Positions 51,334-63,864 of a stretch of 64,000 nt of DNA are shown here, piece by piece. Position 1 is the stretch's first letter. Each line of letters opens with the position of its first letter. A program made the position numbers and the translations under genes. Source of the stretch: Lineus longissimus (lineage: Eukaryota; Nemertea; Pilidiophora; Heteronemertea; Lineidae); contig NC_088325.1 of the NCBI RefSeq assembly GCF_910592395.1, forward strand, positions 3,131,501 to 3,195,500. The letters are read 5' to 3'. The notes below the pieces were generated by a model. That model saw only the letters and a program-made list of their open reading frames with translations. It was not told where the DNA came from and ran no database searches.

Positions 51334-53295
51334 TCAAGACCCCCCCCCTTCCCTAATGGCATGATCACTGGCATCAGTTGCAAGCATGAACGGTTTGGCA
51401 TAATCTGGTGCTAACAGAACAGGCTCACTGACCAACACAGCCTTTGCTTTCACAAAGCTATCCTGACGTTCACGGTTCAACAAATTGGTGAGCGGAGCTA
51501 CCACCTGGGACAAGTTTGGGCAGAATCGCCGGTAGAAACCTATCATACCGAGAAATCGCATCAACGATTTCCTATCATGAGGCGGTGGGTATTCCTCCAT
51601 CACCTTGACCTTCGCTTCGTCTGGTCTCACCTGGCCGAATCCTAACTTATGCCCTAGATAGAGAACCTCAGCGTGGACAAACTCGCTCTTTACCAAATTT
51701 ATGGTCAGATTAGCCTCTGTGCATCTATAAAAAAATGCTCGCATTGATGCCAAGTGTTGTGCAAATGTGTCATGCCCCAAAATTGCATCATCCTGGAACG
51801 ACTCGCAACCATCCACCCCTGTAAACACCTTATTGATCAATCTCTGGTATGTACTTGAAGCACCTTTTAGACCAAAAGGCATGACTTTATACTGGTAAAG
51901 ACCATTTGGAGTTGCAAAAGCTGTGAGCTCCTTAGCTCTGTCTGTCAAGGGGATAGCCCAGTATCCCTTGAGCATGTCAAAAGTTGTAATGAACTTAGCC
52001 TTGCCCACTTTTTCAATGCAGTCGTCAACACGCTTGTTTGGGAAACTGTCGCCCTTTGACAAAGCATTGAGGCGCCGAAAATCTTGGCATAGCCGATACT
52101 GACCATTCTTTTTTGGCACTAAAACACAAGGTGAGCTCCATTCTGAATTGCTAAGTTCTACTAAGTCATTTGCCAACAAATATTGGACTTCCTCATCTTG
52201 CGATTCACTTTTTTTAGGATTTACCCTATATGGATGTTGTTTGACAGGTTTTGCAACTCCTACATCAATATCATGTTGGATGAGAGGGGTCTGAGTAGGC
52301 ACATCCCCGAATAAATGCTTGTATTCAAGAATTAGCCCATTGACCGCTTTGCGATGAGCAGGATTCTTGATGTGGCCAAGTTTGGCATCAAGGTTTTTCA
52401 AAACATCTGAATTTCGCAGCTTTGGCGAACAATCCGCTTTTGCTCCAAGACCCGACTCACTTTCATCGCCCTCAACATCCGTCAACAACAAAACAGGTTT
52501 ACAGGATTTGTCAACATTCTCATCATCGTTACCATTATACTTTTTAAGCATGTTGACATGGCAGAGTCTGTTTTTCTTTGTGCGATCTGGAGTACGCACC
52601 ACATAATTTAGGTCATTGACCTTGCGCTCAATAAAATATGGGCCAGAAAACTTGGCCTGCAGGGCTTTTTCGCGTAATGGAAAAAGCACTAGGACCTGAT
52701 CCCCAGGACTGAAAGTCCTTTCCCTGCTCTTCTTGTCGTACCACGACTTCATCTTTGATTGCGTTTCCCCAAGATTAGATTCTGCCATCTCGCCAGCTTC
52801 AGACAACTTTAGTCTAAAGTCTGCAACGTAGTCCAAAAGATTCACTTCCTTGTCTAAATCATCTTCATTTAGCCATGATTCTTTTAACAATCTGAGAGGA
52901 CCACGGACTCCATGTCCAAACACAAGTTCAAATGGACTGAACCCTAAAGACTCCTGCACGCATTCTCGTGCAGCAAATAACACTAAAGGTACACCTTCAT
53001 CCCACGACTTCTTATGGTCAAAACAGTATGCTGTTAACATGTTTTTTAATGTGGCATGGAACCGTTCCAATGCACCTTGGGATTCTGGGTGGTAAGCACT
53101 GGAAGTTAGGTGGTTAATCCCCAACTGATCCATGACTTGGGCAAAAACCTTGGACATGAAATTGGACCCTTGGTCCGACTGTAACGCGTGCTTTGGTAAC
53201 CCTACCCAGCTGAAGAATTTTACCAAACTTTTTATGACAGACTTGGCTGTTATATTCCTCAGAGGGAATGCCTCTGGGTCCTGGTTGAGGTACAC
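51334..53295 (-). pseudogene. pol: Gypsy pol: integrase core, then RT, then RNase H start
   Basis: An open frame of 653 codons. The integrase core part comes first (SDQGSNFMSKVF, then SAYHPESQGALERFHATLK with the catalytic Glu), then its C-terminal domain (YDKKSRERTFSPGDQVLVLF, HVNMLKKY). RT follows: SSPCVLVPKKNGQYRLCQDF, FDMLKGYWAIPL, MPFGLKGASSTYQRL and the catalytic box FQDDAIL in place of the usual YxDD. It ends in the RNase H start (MLATDASDHA) and breaks at a C-rich run. The frame starts within the integrase; upstream integrase parts lie in other frames at 53323-53747. Confidence 0.88.
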
Positions 53296-53322
53296 ATGAT
53301 TGTCAACAGGTACTGGTTTCGA

Positions 53323-53747
53323 CTAGAAGTCGTAGGAAGCGGACCTACACAGTCTATCAAAATCTTTGCAAAAGCTTCCCCTACAGTAGAAGGAATAGGA
53401 TGGAGTGGAGCGGGAGGGATACCTGGTTAGGTTTGCCAACCATTTGGCAGGTGTGGCATTGTCTACAATACCGTACAACGTCAGATCGAAGACCTGGCCA
53501 AAAAATTGCATTAATATGCGATGGTAAGTTTTTGTTTTGCCTAGTGTGCACCCATTGGCGAACCGTGGGCCATTTTCAGTACTTCTGATCTGCGTGATTT
53601 TGGAACCACAATCTGGTGTCTATAGCGCCAGCGTTCATCACAAGCTGCATTAGGAGGTCGCCAACTCCTCATTAGGACGACAGATTTTTTATAGAAAAAC
53701 ACTGGTTCCTTCCCCGCTCTTACACAACTCCCTGATCTCTGGATCAC
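53323..53747 (-). pseudogene. Gypsy integrase N-terminal part, frame-broken
   Basis: Two frames (53323-53511 and 53541-53747) carry integrase zinc-domain-like segments (RHQIVVPKSRRSEVLKMAHG, and a Cys-rich piece) between protease and integrase core. Frameshifts separate them. Confidence 0.6.
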
Positions 53748-53969
53748 CGTCCTGCTCTTTGATCAGGAGATCTATACTAGTAGGCAAAACACTGACGTTG
53801 TTACAATTGCCCTCAACGTCAGTTGACGGGTTACCGGAACAATCTTTTCCGACAGTACTAGCATCTTCTATGATTACACAGTCATCATCACTATCATCTA
53901 TCACAATAGGCTCTTTCGCCTTACCCAACTCGCTTTGAGTTTCACATCTACATAATCATGGTCAACATT

Positions 53970-55313
53970 CTAATCAAAAATGTTACAATCCTCAAGCATG
54001 CCAAGATAATTTTCTGGATCACTTGGTGTATTTTGAGCAGCCAACGACTTTGCTCTAGTCATATGTCTAGATATCTCTATATATCTAGGCACACATGAGG
54101 GGAAAATACCAGGAAATTCTTCCTCCAACAGACTAGTGTTGTTCTCAGATACAGGCTTTACAGTCAAAATTGGTTGAACCTTAACCAAACCACCAGCCAA
54201 ATCGTTACCAAGTATAAAATCAACACCTGGAACAGGCGATGACTGTCGAACACCTACTAAAGCATCACCGTTAAAAACATTACAATTGAGAACAATCTTA
54301 TGTAACGGTACAGCAAGAGTTTGGTCAGTGTCGGACCATGGGCCTAACCCAACAACATTCTCTAAAATGAGGCTCTGAGAAGCCCCAGTGTCTCGTAAAA
54401 CTTTCAGTGGTACTTTTTTGTCTGCCACAGACACATAACCCTCAGACACAAATGGTCTGTACTGCTCACTGATCTCATCAGACACTCTTTGCCAATTAGT
54501 ACTAACCAAAGCATTTGGCGACTTCTTATTGTTACCTGAAGTTTTCCTTGCAAGGATTGTGCAGTCTGCCATTCTGTGCCCTTCCTTTTTATAATAGAAA
54601 CACGACATTTTGACATTTGGTTTGGACACACTCGAATCAGAATTACCAGAACGATTTGAGTAACCGTGGCTACTCTGTGCCCCACTGGCAGAAACCCCAC
54701 TAGCACTAGTTGCCAGAGTTTTAGACTCACTTTTCCTTTTATTTTGATGGTGATTTTGCCCCTGAGACGCTTGTTTACCAAAAAAACTATTTTTGTGAGT
54801 GAGCACATAATCATCAGCCAACACGGCCGCTTCGTGTAGTTTGGTAACATTTCGTTCATCTAAATACGTCCGAACCTCAGAAGGCAGCTGTCTTTTGAAT
54901 TCCTCAATGAGGACAAGTTGCTTTAGGTCTTGAAAACTTTCCTCAACCTCAACAGAAGAACACCACTTCTCAAAAGACACTTCTTTTTCCCTGGCAAACT
55001 CAACATAGGTCTGACTGTCACCCTTCTTTTGTGACCTAAACGTTTGCCTGTATGCTTCAGTCACCACCTCGTACGCTTTCAAAATAGCCGCTTTTACCGC
55101 TGGATAGTCAGATGAATGGTCTAACGACAGACTAGAATAGGCCTCTTGAGCCTTCCCTTTCAAAACGCCCTGGACCAACAATGCCCAATGATCCCTCGGC
55201 CATGCCAAATTTGTGGCTACCTTCTCAAAATGTGCAAAAAACTTGTCAACATTTTTGTCATCAAATGGCAGGACCAACCGTACATTTCTACTAGCATCAA
55301 AAGTGCCGCCCAT
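53970..55313 (-). CDS. gag: Gypsy gag-protease, 447 aa
   Basis: A retrotransposon gag domain (about 15-170, FFAHFEKVATNLAWPRDHWA, FRSQKKGDSQTYVEFAREKE), a Ser/Asn-rich linker, a single zinc knuckle (CFYYKKEGHRMADC; the expected second Cys is Tyr, which should weaken zinc binding), then an aspartic protease (LRDTGASQSLIL, Asp-Thr-Gly). The upstream frame 55353-55748 supplies the gag N-terminus. It precedes the integrase on the same strand. Confidence 0.85.
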   Translation of the reverse strand: MGGTFDASRNVRLVLPFDDKNVDKFFAHFEKVATNLAWPRDHWALLVQGVLKGKAQEAYSSLSLDHSSDYPAVKAAILKAYEVVTEAYRQTFRSQKKGDSQTYVEFAREKEVSFEKWCSSVEVEESFQDLKQLVLIEEFKRQLPSEVRTYLDERNVTKLHEAAVLADDYVLTHKNSFFGKQASQGQNHHQNKRKSESKTLATSASGVSASGAQSSHGYSNRSGNSDSSVSKPNVKMSCFYYKKEGHRMADCTILARKTSGNNKKSPNALVSTNWQRVSDEISEQYRPFVSEGYVSVADKKVPLKVLRDTGASQSLILENVVGLGPWSDTDQTLAVPLHKIVLNCNVFNGDALVGVRQSSPVPGVDFILGNDLAGGLVKVQPILTVKPVSENNTSLLEEEFPGIFPSCVPRYIEISRHMTRAKSLAAQNTPSDPENYLGMLEDCNIFD

Positions 55314-55352
55314 ACCAACACCACGAGCGGTAGCTCGATGCCTTTCCTCCGC

Positions 55353-55748
55353 TTACTCTGCCTCACGTAATCTAACCGCTTGTTCTACTTCCTTTTCTTT
55401 CAGAGCAAGCATCTGCTCAGTCTCTACACTTTTCATTTTGATTTGAAAGTCTAACTCCTTCTCACGCATTAGGAAGTTTTGCTTCATTTCGGCCAATTTG
55501 AGGCGTGAGAGAGTGACAGCCTCACTCTCATCCTCCTCATTCTCATCCACCACCTCAAACTGAATCTCATTCACAACACCTGCTTTCACAAGCTCGTCCA
55601 CCAACCGACTCAAAAATTGAGTCCTCTTCAACTTCGGATCAATGACCACCTTATGATGAGTAGCCAAAGCCACCAAATCAGCTTTCTTATAGGTTTCCAA
55701 AAAATCCCACTGTGGATCCGCTTCAAACTCTTTTACATCAAAAGGCAT
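55353..55748 (-). CDS. Gypsy gag N-terminal part, 131 aa
   Basis: Starts MPFDVKEFEADPQWDFLE, then a SAP-like stretch (LVALATHHKVVIDPKLKRTQ) and a charged coiled coil rich in Glu and Lys, ending at a stop 37 bases before the next gag frame. It is probably one gag ORF in an active relative. Confidence 0.7.
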   Translation of the reverse strand: MPFDVKEFEADPQWDFLETYKKADLVALATHHKVVIDPKLKRTQFLSRLVDELVKAGVVNEIQFEVVDENEEDESEAVTLSRLKLAEMKQNFLMREKELDFQIKMKSVETEQMLALKEKEVEQAVRLREAE

Positions 55749-55799
55749 GGTTACATATGTACACTGTGTTCAGAGTAAATACTCAGGCTGAGTCAAAAG

Positions 55800-56448
55800 C
55801 ATGATACTACATACACTGCCAGTTAAAAAGTGCAAGAAATACTGTACACAGCTACAGAACCATCACCAAAAGAACCAGCACAGTCAGGTTCTCACTAAAA
55901 ATAATAAATCCAGAATATGACAGATTTATAACACAGACAGTTGCTGCGTCTGAAACTCTCATAAAAGACAAGTTTAGCCTACTCAACATATTTTACATAT
56001 ATCACCCAAAATATGGAACTGCATGACAAGACACAAAAATACACAAATCCTGTGTAGGGCCTACAACAAATCTTAGCGTTTGCTATTGAAGAAGTTCAAA
56101 ACTTGACACACATTCGCAAAAAGTGGCGATCAGAAGTAAAATCTCACAAAAGTAAAACTTGACACTTGCGTGGCCAGTAATTTACCACATCAAACTTATG
56201 TTACAGTTAGTACCGGTGCGGTACACAGATAAGTCACAAATGGACATCACAAAGTTCAACACACTCTTGAACCAGAGCGACAAACTTTCGCCCGAAATTG
56301 CAGTGCAGTGTTGTGCATGCATGAACACGTGCCGTTTATAAAATTACAAAAACGTACAGGAAATGTACATGAAAGCACGTGGGTACGGGATATGATGGCG
56401 GTGAAACATTTGGGAAAATCGATCTTGGTTCCCAGCCAAGAACCCATT
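55800..56448 (-). mobile_element. Gypsy untranslated leader
   Basis: A non-coding leader between the 5' LTR and gag, duplicated at 2936-3594. Just inside the LTR on the minus strand lies a TGGGTTCTTGGCTGGG-type stretch at the primer-binding position; the other copy reads TGGGGGCTCGGCCGGG there. Confidence 0.7.
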
Positions 56449-56692
56449 CGTTACGATAGGTCTTAGTCAATCACACAAAACGTAACTCAAAATGAACTAC
56501 ACAAGTCCATTGCACAAATGGACACAAGATCGATTCAAAGAACTACCGATAAGTGTATTTAAAACTGGTACAAAAACTATTTTATAGAATTTACATCTTT
56601 TGACAGTAACGCCATCCCACCCGACGACTTGCGTCGTCTCCAACCAATTCCTAACCGGCCGGGATGACCGAAGACAACCGAAGGAGGTCACA
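56449..56692 (-). repeat. Gypsy 5' LTR
   Basis: A 244-bp LTR; its inner edge reads CGTTACG instead of TGTTACG. It is followed by ATAC, the target duplication. Confidence 0.92.
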
Positions 56693-58428
56693 ATACGTGT
56701 AGTCCAAGTTCAATATTGTCAATGCGACGAGTTGTATTACAAACTTTCAAAAAAAGACTTCTTAAAAAAAGCTTACACATTTTAAAATAATAATTTGCCA
56801 GAAGATACAAAACCTTCATAAATCGTCATAAAAGGTTTTTAAGACAAGAAATATGAGTCCTCAAAAGAACAACGTTTCCAGGAAAACCGATCGGCTCCAC
56901 CTGTTCGACCAACTATGATTTGCGAAATGCATGGCCGTACAAATTTCATGCCAAGAAGTTCACTCAAAACGTTGTAAAATGATGACTTTATCCAATGGCC
57001 TCTTTCGGTAAAAAAACTCCTAATTATATTATAACCTCCTGGTAATATCCATGGAAATTAGCTGAGTTAATAGACTTTTGCCCTGCACATCAATCGTGCC
57101 GGCTGAAGCATATAAATATATACTATTAACATTGTGGCGGTGTAGTTCCCATTGTTTGCCCTCCCACTTCACACCACGTCAGTAAGTTTTATAAATGCGG
57201 GAGGGCGTGCGATAAGGAAAATGGCCAAACGGACGTCATCACCCCGGTTATTCAGATCTCAAACAGAGGGGCAACACCCATTCTGACCAGAGTTGCTGAT
57301 GCCCGATTTTATATGCACCCAGCGAAGATTTTTCAATAAGGCACCAGAAAATCTCTTTCAAAGTCAAGAAAGCATCTGACCACGAACGATTAATGACTTC
57401 CTTCGGATCTCAGAACATTAACCAAGAGATTGACATCTGACACATATCATTTGATTCAGTAAGGTAGATTTAGGGAAAAAGCAAGCTCGCATTCAAAGAT
57501 CGATAAAGACGAGTTTGTTTACATTTGATTCGGGCGAAACCACGGTCATTTGAATGAATCTAAATAAGCAAATAGGCTGAATAAGTAATGAATGCATTCC
57601 AAATCTTCCCTAAATCCTAATGCAAGCATTTAAATTACGAGATACAATGGTTTCTTGCAGTACGAGACGATTTCATGAGACTTCATAGAACATTTTCCAT
57701 TGGGTGTATATAAATAATGACCCGATCGACTGTATGTGACTGTATGTGACTCTGCAGACACCTAGGCTAGACCTAAAGAATAATCTAGTCCAGGTAACCT
57801 CGACCCTATCCGCCGCAAAGTAGAGGGTCGAGGAAGCCGCGTTGATTTACCCGAGGCGAACCATACATTTTCAGTGCATACAGCGGATGCACTGTCATAC
57901 GAAACGCTCCGGTATTGCAGCTTATTCACCTGGATCGAGGTTACCCATCCCACAGAAAAACACATGACCGGACACCTGAATCTCACCCAAATCGAGTTCA
58001 TGACGAGTTCATTGCCGTCAAGTACTCATCTCGGTAATGAGTGAATGGAGGAGACTAAGAATCTAAGAATAATCTAGAACAGAAGAAAACTGAAATCACA
58101 GTCTGATGAATATTTATATAGACTTTCCATTATGACCAACAGCCCCAATTCCTCAATCTATCATGTGCCACCTCCGATTCCCCGTGGCGCAGTTGGCATC
58201 TTTAGATTACAGTTGTCACTATCAAGACCATCAGTTCGCCCACACCAGTCTCCCTTGAGTCATGAATTTACAGCTTGTGATTTCTCAGTTCTAGTTTATG
58301 TTGTTGTTTGCCACGCAAATGATATAGCCTAAAGGCCTTCGGTGATTCTGTGTGATCTGCTAACTCGGAAATCCTACTCGAATGGTTTTGTCAATTTCTG
58401 TGATTGCCAAACCTCTCGAAGCGTTCTG

Positions 58429-59457
58429 CTAACCAACTGGCGTAAACCGCCAAGCGTATTTTATTGTCTCCTTGCTCTGTCCTTTACCCATATCTTTAAT
58501 AGTCCGTACGGGTGATAATAGAACGCTATTAGGTAGCATTACTATTCTGAATTCTGTTCGATATTTATATTTCGGTATTCCAATATGCCAATTACTGACC
58601 GAAACAAAGGTCACCGTATTGATCTTTGTGACAGTTTTCAAAGGAGCCAGAGGAGAGCATATGTCTCTGATAAATGTTACACTGGAAAGTAAATTTTTGT
58701 TTTTATGTAAAAATAAAGTCGTTGATGCCTTTCGATATGTCGCAATGTGACGAAAACGCGGGATCGAAAACACTTCTAGTCGCGTTCTAGGCTTAGGAAA
58801 GGCACGATATAATGCAAGAAATCCTTTATCTGACCTTTTATAGAATAAGATATGACCTTGTCGGCTGACGCAATAATGTCCCATGGCAAGCTCTGTAATA
58901 ACTGTTTGCCAACTATTCAGTTTAAAAGGCGCCTCCTGCCCACCTCTCCAAGTTATATTAGATACGGTGAGAGTCTGATTACGATGACGCAACTTCTGTG
59001 TGAGAACACAACCTATTGCAATGTTTTTTTTCAAGAGAAGCGGCTGGGTTAGCCTGAATCCCAAAGTTGAACATGGGTGATGACGAGGTAGGATTATTGT
59101 ATCATAACGACCAGAAAATATTTCAAGCAACCACAGGAAAACCGGTTTAGATCCACTTCTCCGGGAGAGGTGGAACAGCCATAATTTCCCGTTGTGAATT
59201 TCATTGAACATTTTAGTAAAACGAGAGGAAACAGACACATTATGAACGAGTGCGTAAACATTCCTTTGTTCAGGTTGGTAGACAAGTATATTTCTTAAGG
59301 CACGAAGATGTTCTATATCATCTCGATGAACAAATAGTATCGAATTAGACATGTCGTCAAACATAAACAGCCTGGTTTCATATTTATTCAAAATGACTGA
59401 TACGGGAGGTCTGAAAACGACTGGTTCAGAAACTCTGTACGTTTGGGTGCTTTTTTC
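58429..59457 (-). CDS. Secreted-protein family copy E, last exon
   Basis: An open block of 343 codons including the stop, after the conserved acceptor. In this copy one extra A near 59461 also makes the frame continuous upstream through the putative intron (to 59607), so an unspliced reading is open too. Sequence motifs match copies A and C (FDDMSNSILFVHRDD, YQPEQRNVYALVHNVSVSSR). Probably secreted; function unknown. Confidence 0.5.
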   Translation of the reverse strand, partial: EKSTQTYRVSEPVVFRPPVSVILNKYETRLFMFDDMSNSILFVHRDDIEHLRALRNILVYQPEQRNVYALVHNVSVSSRFTKMFNEIHNGKLWLFHLSRRSGSKPVFLWLLEIFSGRYDTIILPRHHPCSTLGFRLTQPLLLKKNIAIGCVLTQKLRHRNQTLTVSNITWRGGQEAPFKLNSWQTVITELAMGHYCVSRQGHILFYKRSDKGFLALYRAFPKPRTRLEVFSIPRFRHIATYRKASTTLFLHKNKNLLSSVTFIRDICSPLAPLKTVTKINTVTFVSVSNWHIGIPKYKYRTEFRIVMLPNSVLLSPVRTIKDMGKGQSKETIKYAWRFTPVG

Positions 59458-59671
59458 CTGAAAAGAGCCGTTGTTACAGTGTAAGTAGATGAGAGCTGCA
59501 CTGCTTTTCAGTCTTGTTCCCACAGTACAGTGAGCCTTTAACCAGGGACCCAGAAACTTCTGGACGGAATGACTAATGGTATGATTTACTGCCACAATAT
59601 GTATCATATTTGACTTTGAGACAGATTTTTGCTATACCACGATCGAGTCTTGGCATGTGATAAAACCTTAC

Positions 59672-59845
59672 CTCTAGTTGATACATAAGCCATCCCGTAG
59701 TAATCGTTACATCCTCCCTCTCCAAACATGTTGCCTTCTCACTGTGCAGTCGACAAACATGGTCGCCATTATGCCCCCGTGTATTAATAGTTTTGCAACT
59801 TAGCACCAAAAAGCAAACAAATGCGCAATGACACCTCGACCGCAT
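59672..59845 (-). CDS. Secreted-protein family copy E, signal-peptide exon
   Basis: Fifty-eight codons, MRSRCHCAFVCFLVLSC start, GAG-GTAAGG donor, no stop. With copies A and C it is among the best-preserved genes in the array. Confidence 0.5.
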
Positions 59846-60940
59846 GTTTTTATCAGCAAAACTTGGTTGAATTATTTCTCGATCATGTGTAACCTTTTTG
59901 TAAAACCTGCTTTGGGTTGGGACCATTGTCAGTTTTTGCCGAAAATGTACGAGACCACTATATCAAACACAAGGCATGATCATGACCACTGGGCAGTATT
60001 AATAAACGTTGCATTAATTCATCCAACATCTTGACCTAATTCAATCAAAGATCTGATTGGCTTTTTCAAACAACAACATTTCAACATGAGAGAGCATCAG
60101 AACTGTTTCTGTGAAGCCGAAATAGTGCCGATATTTTACGAATACATGTAATTCAATTTTATAACAAGCATTATTGTCGGCTATTACTGTAGAAGAATTA
60201 TGATAAAACACACCGTGGCAACACCTTGGATACTTTTATTGAATTTCCCATTTGTAAGCAAAATATTGGCGATGATCGCTCGACCGGACAACTGATCCGG
60301 GTATTTCCGAGTATGATTAGGACAAGCGAACATTGCCGAAAGGAATCAGACTAAACTGAATGGGAGACTTTCGTACGAACGCACAAACTGACTCCAAACA
60401 AGCTCACTGCAGTGACGGCAAACTCTCCACAAGTTGAACCTCTGCCCGAGATGCTTCATTATTATATCTCATTCATTTCTTCTCGTTTTTGCCATCTATA
60501 GTCGATCCTATTATCACTTGAATTACCCTCAAACAGCGTGGTAATTCAAATTACTATACCGGCTACTGGCCGCCGGATATTGACAATAGACCCGACGAAG
60601 TTCTTTGTTGGTTGTTGAAATTAAGAGGCGAATGGTTTGAAAGCCGCTGCTGCACAGTTTTTTTAAAAATATTGCTAACGAATCTTAAAACTTCCTGCGT
60701 CTTTATATAATGTGGATGAACGAAATCAATATGCAGAGGTTTAGAGTTTTTCTGACAAATGTTTTCAATTGTTGGCCCACCCGGTATCATAACGAACATG
60801 TTGTAGTTTTTTCTCCAAACTCGTGAGTGCCAGGAAGGCAGTAGCAATCAAATTCTCCAATCAAAGGTCGGTTAGAAACGGTATTTGCATGATATTGGGA
60901 GCCTACATGCCGTCGACGTAAATACAAGAGCTCACATAAC

Positions 60941-61145
60941 GATCCCGATGGCCAAGTGGCCCAGGCGTCCGCCTCAGAAATGGAAGATCGAGCAGTCGTG
61001 GAAGTCGAAGGTACAACGTGCTTTATGAAATTTGGCAATGTATACATATGTACTTCTGGTAATCACCTGGTGCCGTCGACGTAACCGCAAGAGCTCACCT
61101 ACCGATCCCGACGGCCCAGTGGACCAGGCGACCGCTTCATAAATT
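60941..61145 (+). repeat. Two tRNA-derived SINE-like segments (one truncated)
   Basis: 60941-60994 (ATGGCCAAGTGGCCCAGGCG, AGATCGAGCAGTCG) and 61103-61145, which loses its B-box part at the AAATTCGCTGGAGTCG junction. Confidence 0.45.
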
Positions 61146-62618
61146 CGCTGGAGTCGAAGGTACACCGTGCTTCATGGAATGCGGCACTCTACAATCAAAA
61201 CACTCTCACTGGTTCAGGCAATGAGAATACGCATCGCTTTATTGATCAACAGAAACATCATGTGTTTTTCACAATGTTGTATCCGATATCTCACTTGCAT
61301 CGATCGAGAGCGGATTGAAACTAAATGCTGTATTTTTGGGAGAAAATGCGTTGTAGAAAATTATAATTGTTTTTGAATATATCGGGTGTCCCCCGCCCAA
61401 AAAAACGTACTGAGCGTTAACCCAAATTCATGTAAGATGGAATTCTTTAAATTTTGCATCCAAATATCATCGATGGGTGCTTGTAGTTTCAAAGATTTCG
61501 GTATTTCTTCTCTCTTCTAGTGAGGGAAACAAGAAATACATACATATAGTCCAAGTTTGATGTTGACATTGCGACGAATTCGGAATGCTTATAGATTTAC
61601 AAACTTTCAAAAAATGACTTCTTAAAACAAGCTTAATACACATTTAAAATAATAATTTGCCATATGACACAAAACCTTCATAAATCGTCAGAAAATTTTT
61701 AAGACAAGAAATATGAGTACTCAAATGAACAACGTTTCCATGGAAACCGATCGGCTCCACCTGTTCGACCAATTATCATTTGCGAAATGCATATAGCCGT
61801 ACCAATTTCATGTCAACAAATTCACTCAAAACGTTGTAAAATGATGACTTTATCCAATGGCCATTTTTCCATTGGGTGTATATAAATAATGACCCGATCG
61901 ACTGTATGTGACTGTCTGTTACTCTGCAGACAACTAGGCTAGACCTAAAGAATACTCTAGTCCAGTTAACCTGGACCCTATCCGCCGCAAAGCAGAGGAT
62001 CGAGGAAGCCTCGTTGGTTTACTCGAGGTGAACCATGCATTTTCAGTGCATACAGTGGATGCACTGTCATACAAAGCGCTCTGGTATTGCAGATTATTCA
62101 CTTGGATCGAGGTTACCCATCCTACAGAAAAAACACGTGGCCGGACACCGGAATCTTACGCCCCCAAATCGAGTTCATGACGAGTTCATTGCCGTCAAGT
62201 ACTCGTATCTGTAATGGGTGAATGGAGGAAACTGGTGAAAGAGTCTAAAAATGATACAAAACAGAACAAAACTGATATCACAAAGTTTGATGAATTTTTA
62301 TAGACTTTCCATTATGACCGACAGCCCCAATTCCTCAATCTATCATGTGCCACCTCCAATTCCCCGTGGCGCAGTTGGCATCTTTAGATTTCAGTTGCCA
62401 CTATCAAGACCAACTCATACCAGTTCGCCCACACCAGTCTCCCTGGAGTCATGAATTCACAGCTTGTGAATTCTCAGTTCTAGTCTATGCTGCTGTTAGC
62501 CCTTGCAATTGATATAGCCTTTAGGTCTTCGAAGATTTAGTGTGATCTGCTTCCTTGGAAATCCAACAGCAATGGTTTTACTAATTTCTGTGATGGCCAA
62601 ACCTCTCGAAGCGTTTTG

Positions 62619-63651
62619 CTAACCAACTGGCGTAAACCGCCTTGCGTGTATTATTGTCTCCTTGCTCTGTCCTTTACACATATCTTTAATTGTCCGTACT
62701 GCTGATAATAGAACGATATTAGGTAGCAGTACTATTCTGCGTTCTTTTCGATATTTACGTTGTTTCCGCGGTATCCCAATATGCCAATTTCTGACCGAAA
62801 CAATGGTCACCTTATTAATCTTTGTTACAGTTTTCAAAGGAGCAAGAGGAGAGCATATGTCTCTGATAAATGTCACACTGGAAAATAAGTTTTTGTTTTT
62901 ATGTAAAAGTAAAAGCGTTGATGCCTTTCGATAGTTCGAAATGTGTAAAAAATATATTTCCGGGACCGACAACACTTCCCACCACATTGTCGGTTTAGGA
63001 AAGACACGATATAGTGCAAGGACTTCTTTCTTTATCCTTTTATAGAATAAGATATGACCTTGTCGATTTACGAAATAACGTCCTTGGGAATAGCGTTTTA
63101 AACTTTGCCAATTATTCAGTTCAAAAGGGGCCTTTTGCCCGCCTATCCAAGTTATATTAAATAATGAGAGAAAATGACGATGATTTCCTTTGACAGCGCC
63201 AGATATTAAAATGATGTTTTTCAAGCTGAGCGGCGTGCCAAGAATACAATGTTTAGTTGAGCATTGGTGATGACGTGGTAGGATTATTGTGTCAAAATGA
63301 CGAGTTGATATCTCAAAACACGTTAAAGACAACCGGTGAGTGTCAATTTCCCCGCCGTAAGTGGTGGAGCAGCCATAATTTTCCGTTGCGAATATATCTG
63401 AACATTGCAGTAAAATGACAGGAAACAGACACATTATGAACGAGTGCGTAAACATTCCTTTGTTTAGGTTGGTAGACAAGTATATTTCTTAAGGCATGAA
63501 CATGTCCTCTATCATCTCGATGAACAAATAGTATCGAATTAGAATTGTCGTCAAACATAAACAGCCTGGCTTCATATTTACTCCAAATGACTGATACGGG
63601 GGGTTTGAAAACAACTGGTTCAGAAACTCTGTACGTTTGCGTTCTTTTTTC
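62619..63651 (-). pseudogene. Secreted-protein family copy F, last exon, frameshifted
   Basis: The 5' part (to about 63343, FDDNSNSILFVHRDDRG) and the 3' part (62619 onward) are both open but lie in different frames, switching near 63330-63345. The acceptor before GAAAAAAG is conserved. Probably a pseudogene. Confidence 0.5.
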
Positions 63652-63864
63652 CTGAAAGAGCAGTTGTTAAAGTGTAAGTAGATGAGCGCTGCACTGCTTT
63701 TCATTCTTGTTACCACAGTACAGTGAGCCTTTAACCAGGGACCAAGAAACTTCTGGACGGAATGCCATATGGTATGATTTACTGCCACAATTAGTATCAC
63801 ATTTGACTTTGAGACGGATTTTAGCTTAACCACGATCGAGACTTGGCATGTGATAAAACCTTGC

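Larger units (their letters stand above)
50346..56692 (-). mobile_element. Ty3/gypsy retrotransposon with Gmr1-like gene order
   Basis: A full element of 6,347 bp on the minus strand with 244-bp LTRs and ATAC duplication (50342-50345, 56693-56696). Reading from its 5' end: gag, zinc knuckle, protease, integrase, reverse transcriptase, RNase H. Integrase before RT is not the usual gypsy order; it matches Gmr1-like elements. Several stops and frame breaks make this copy inactive. Confidence 0.9.
56693..61530. repeat. Array unit 5 (about 4.84 kb)
   Basis: A near-complete unit, closest to unit 2 (3839-8688). It contains the intact hairpin at 57798-57833, gene copy E and two SINE-like segments (60941-60994 and a truncated 61103-61145). 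Confidence 0.8.
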
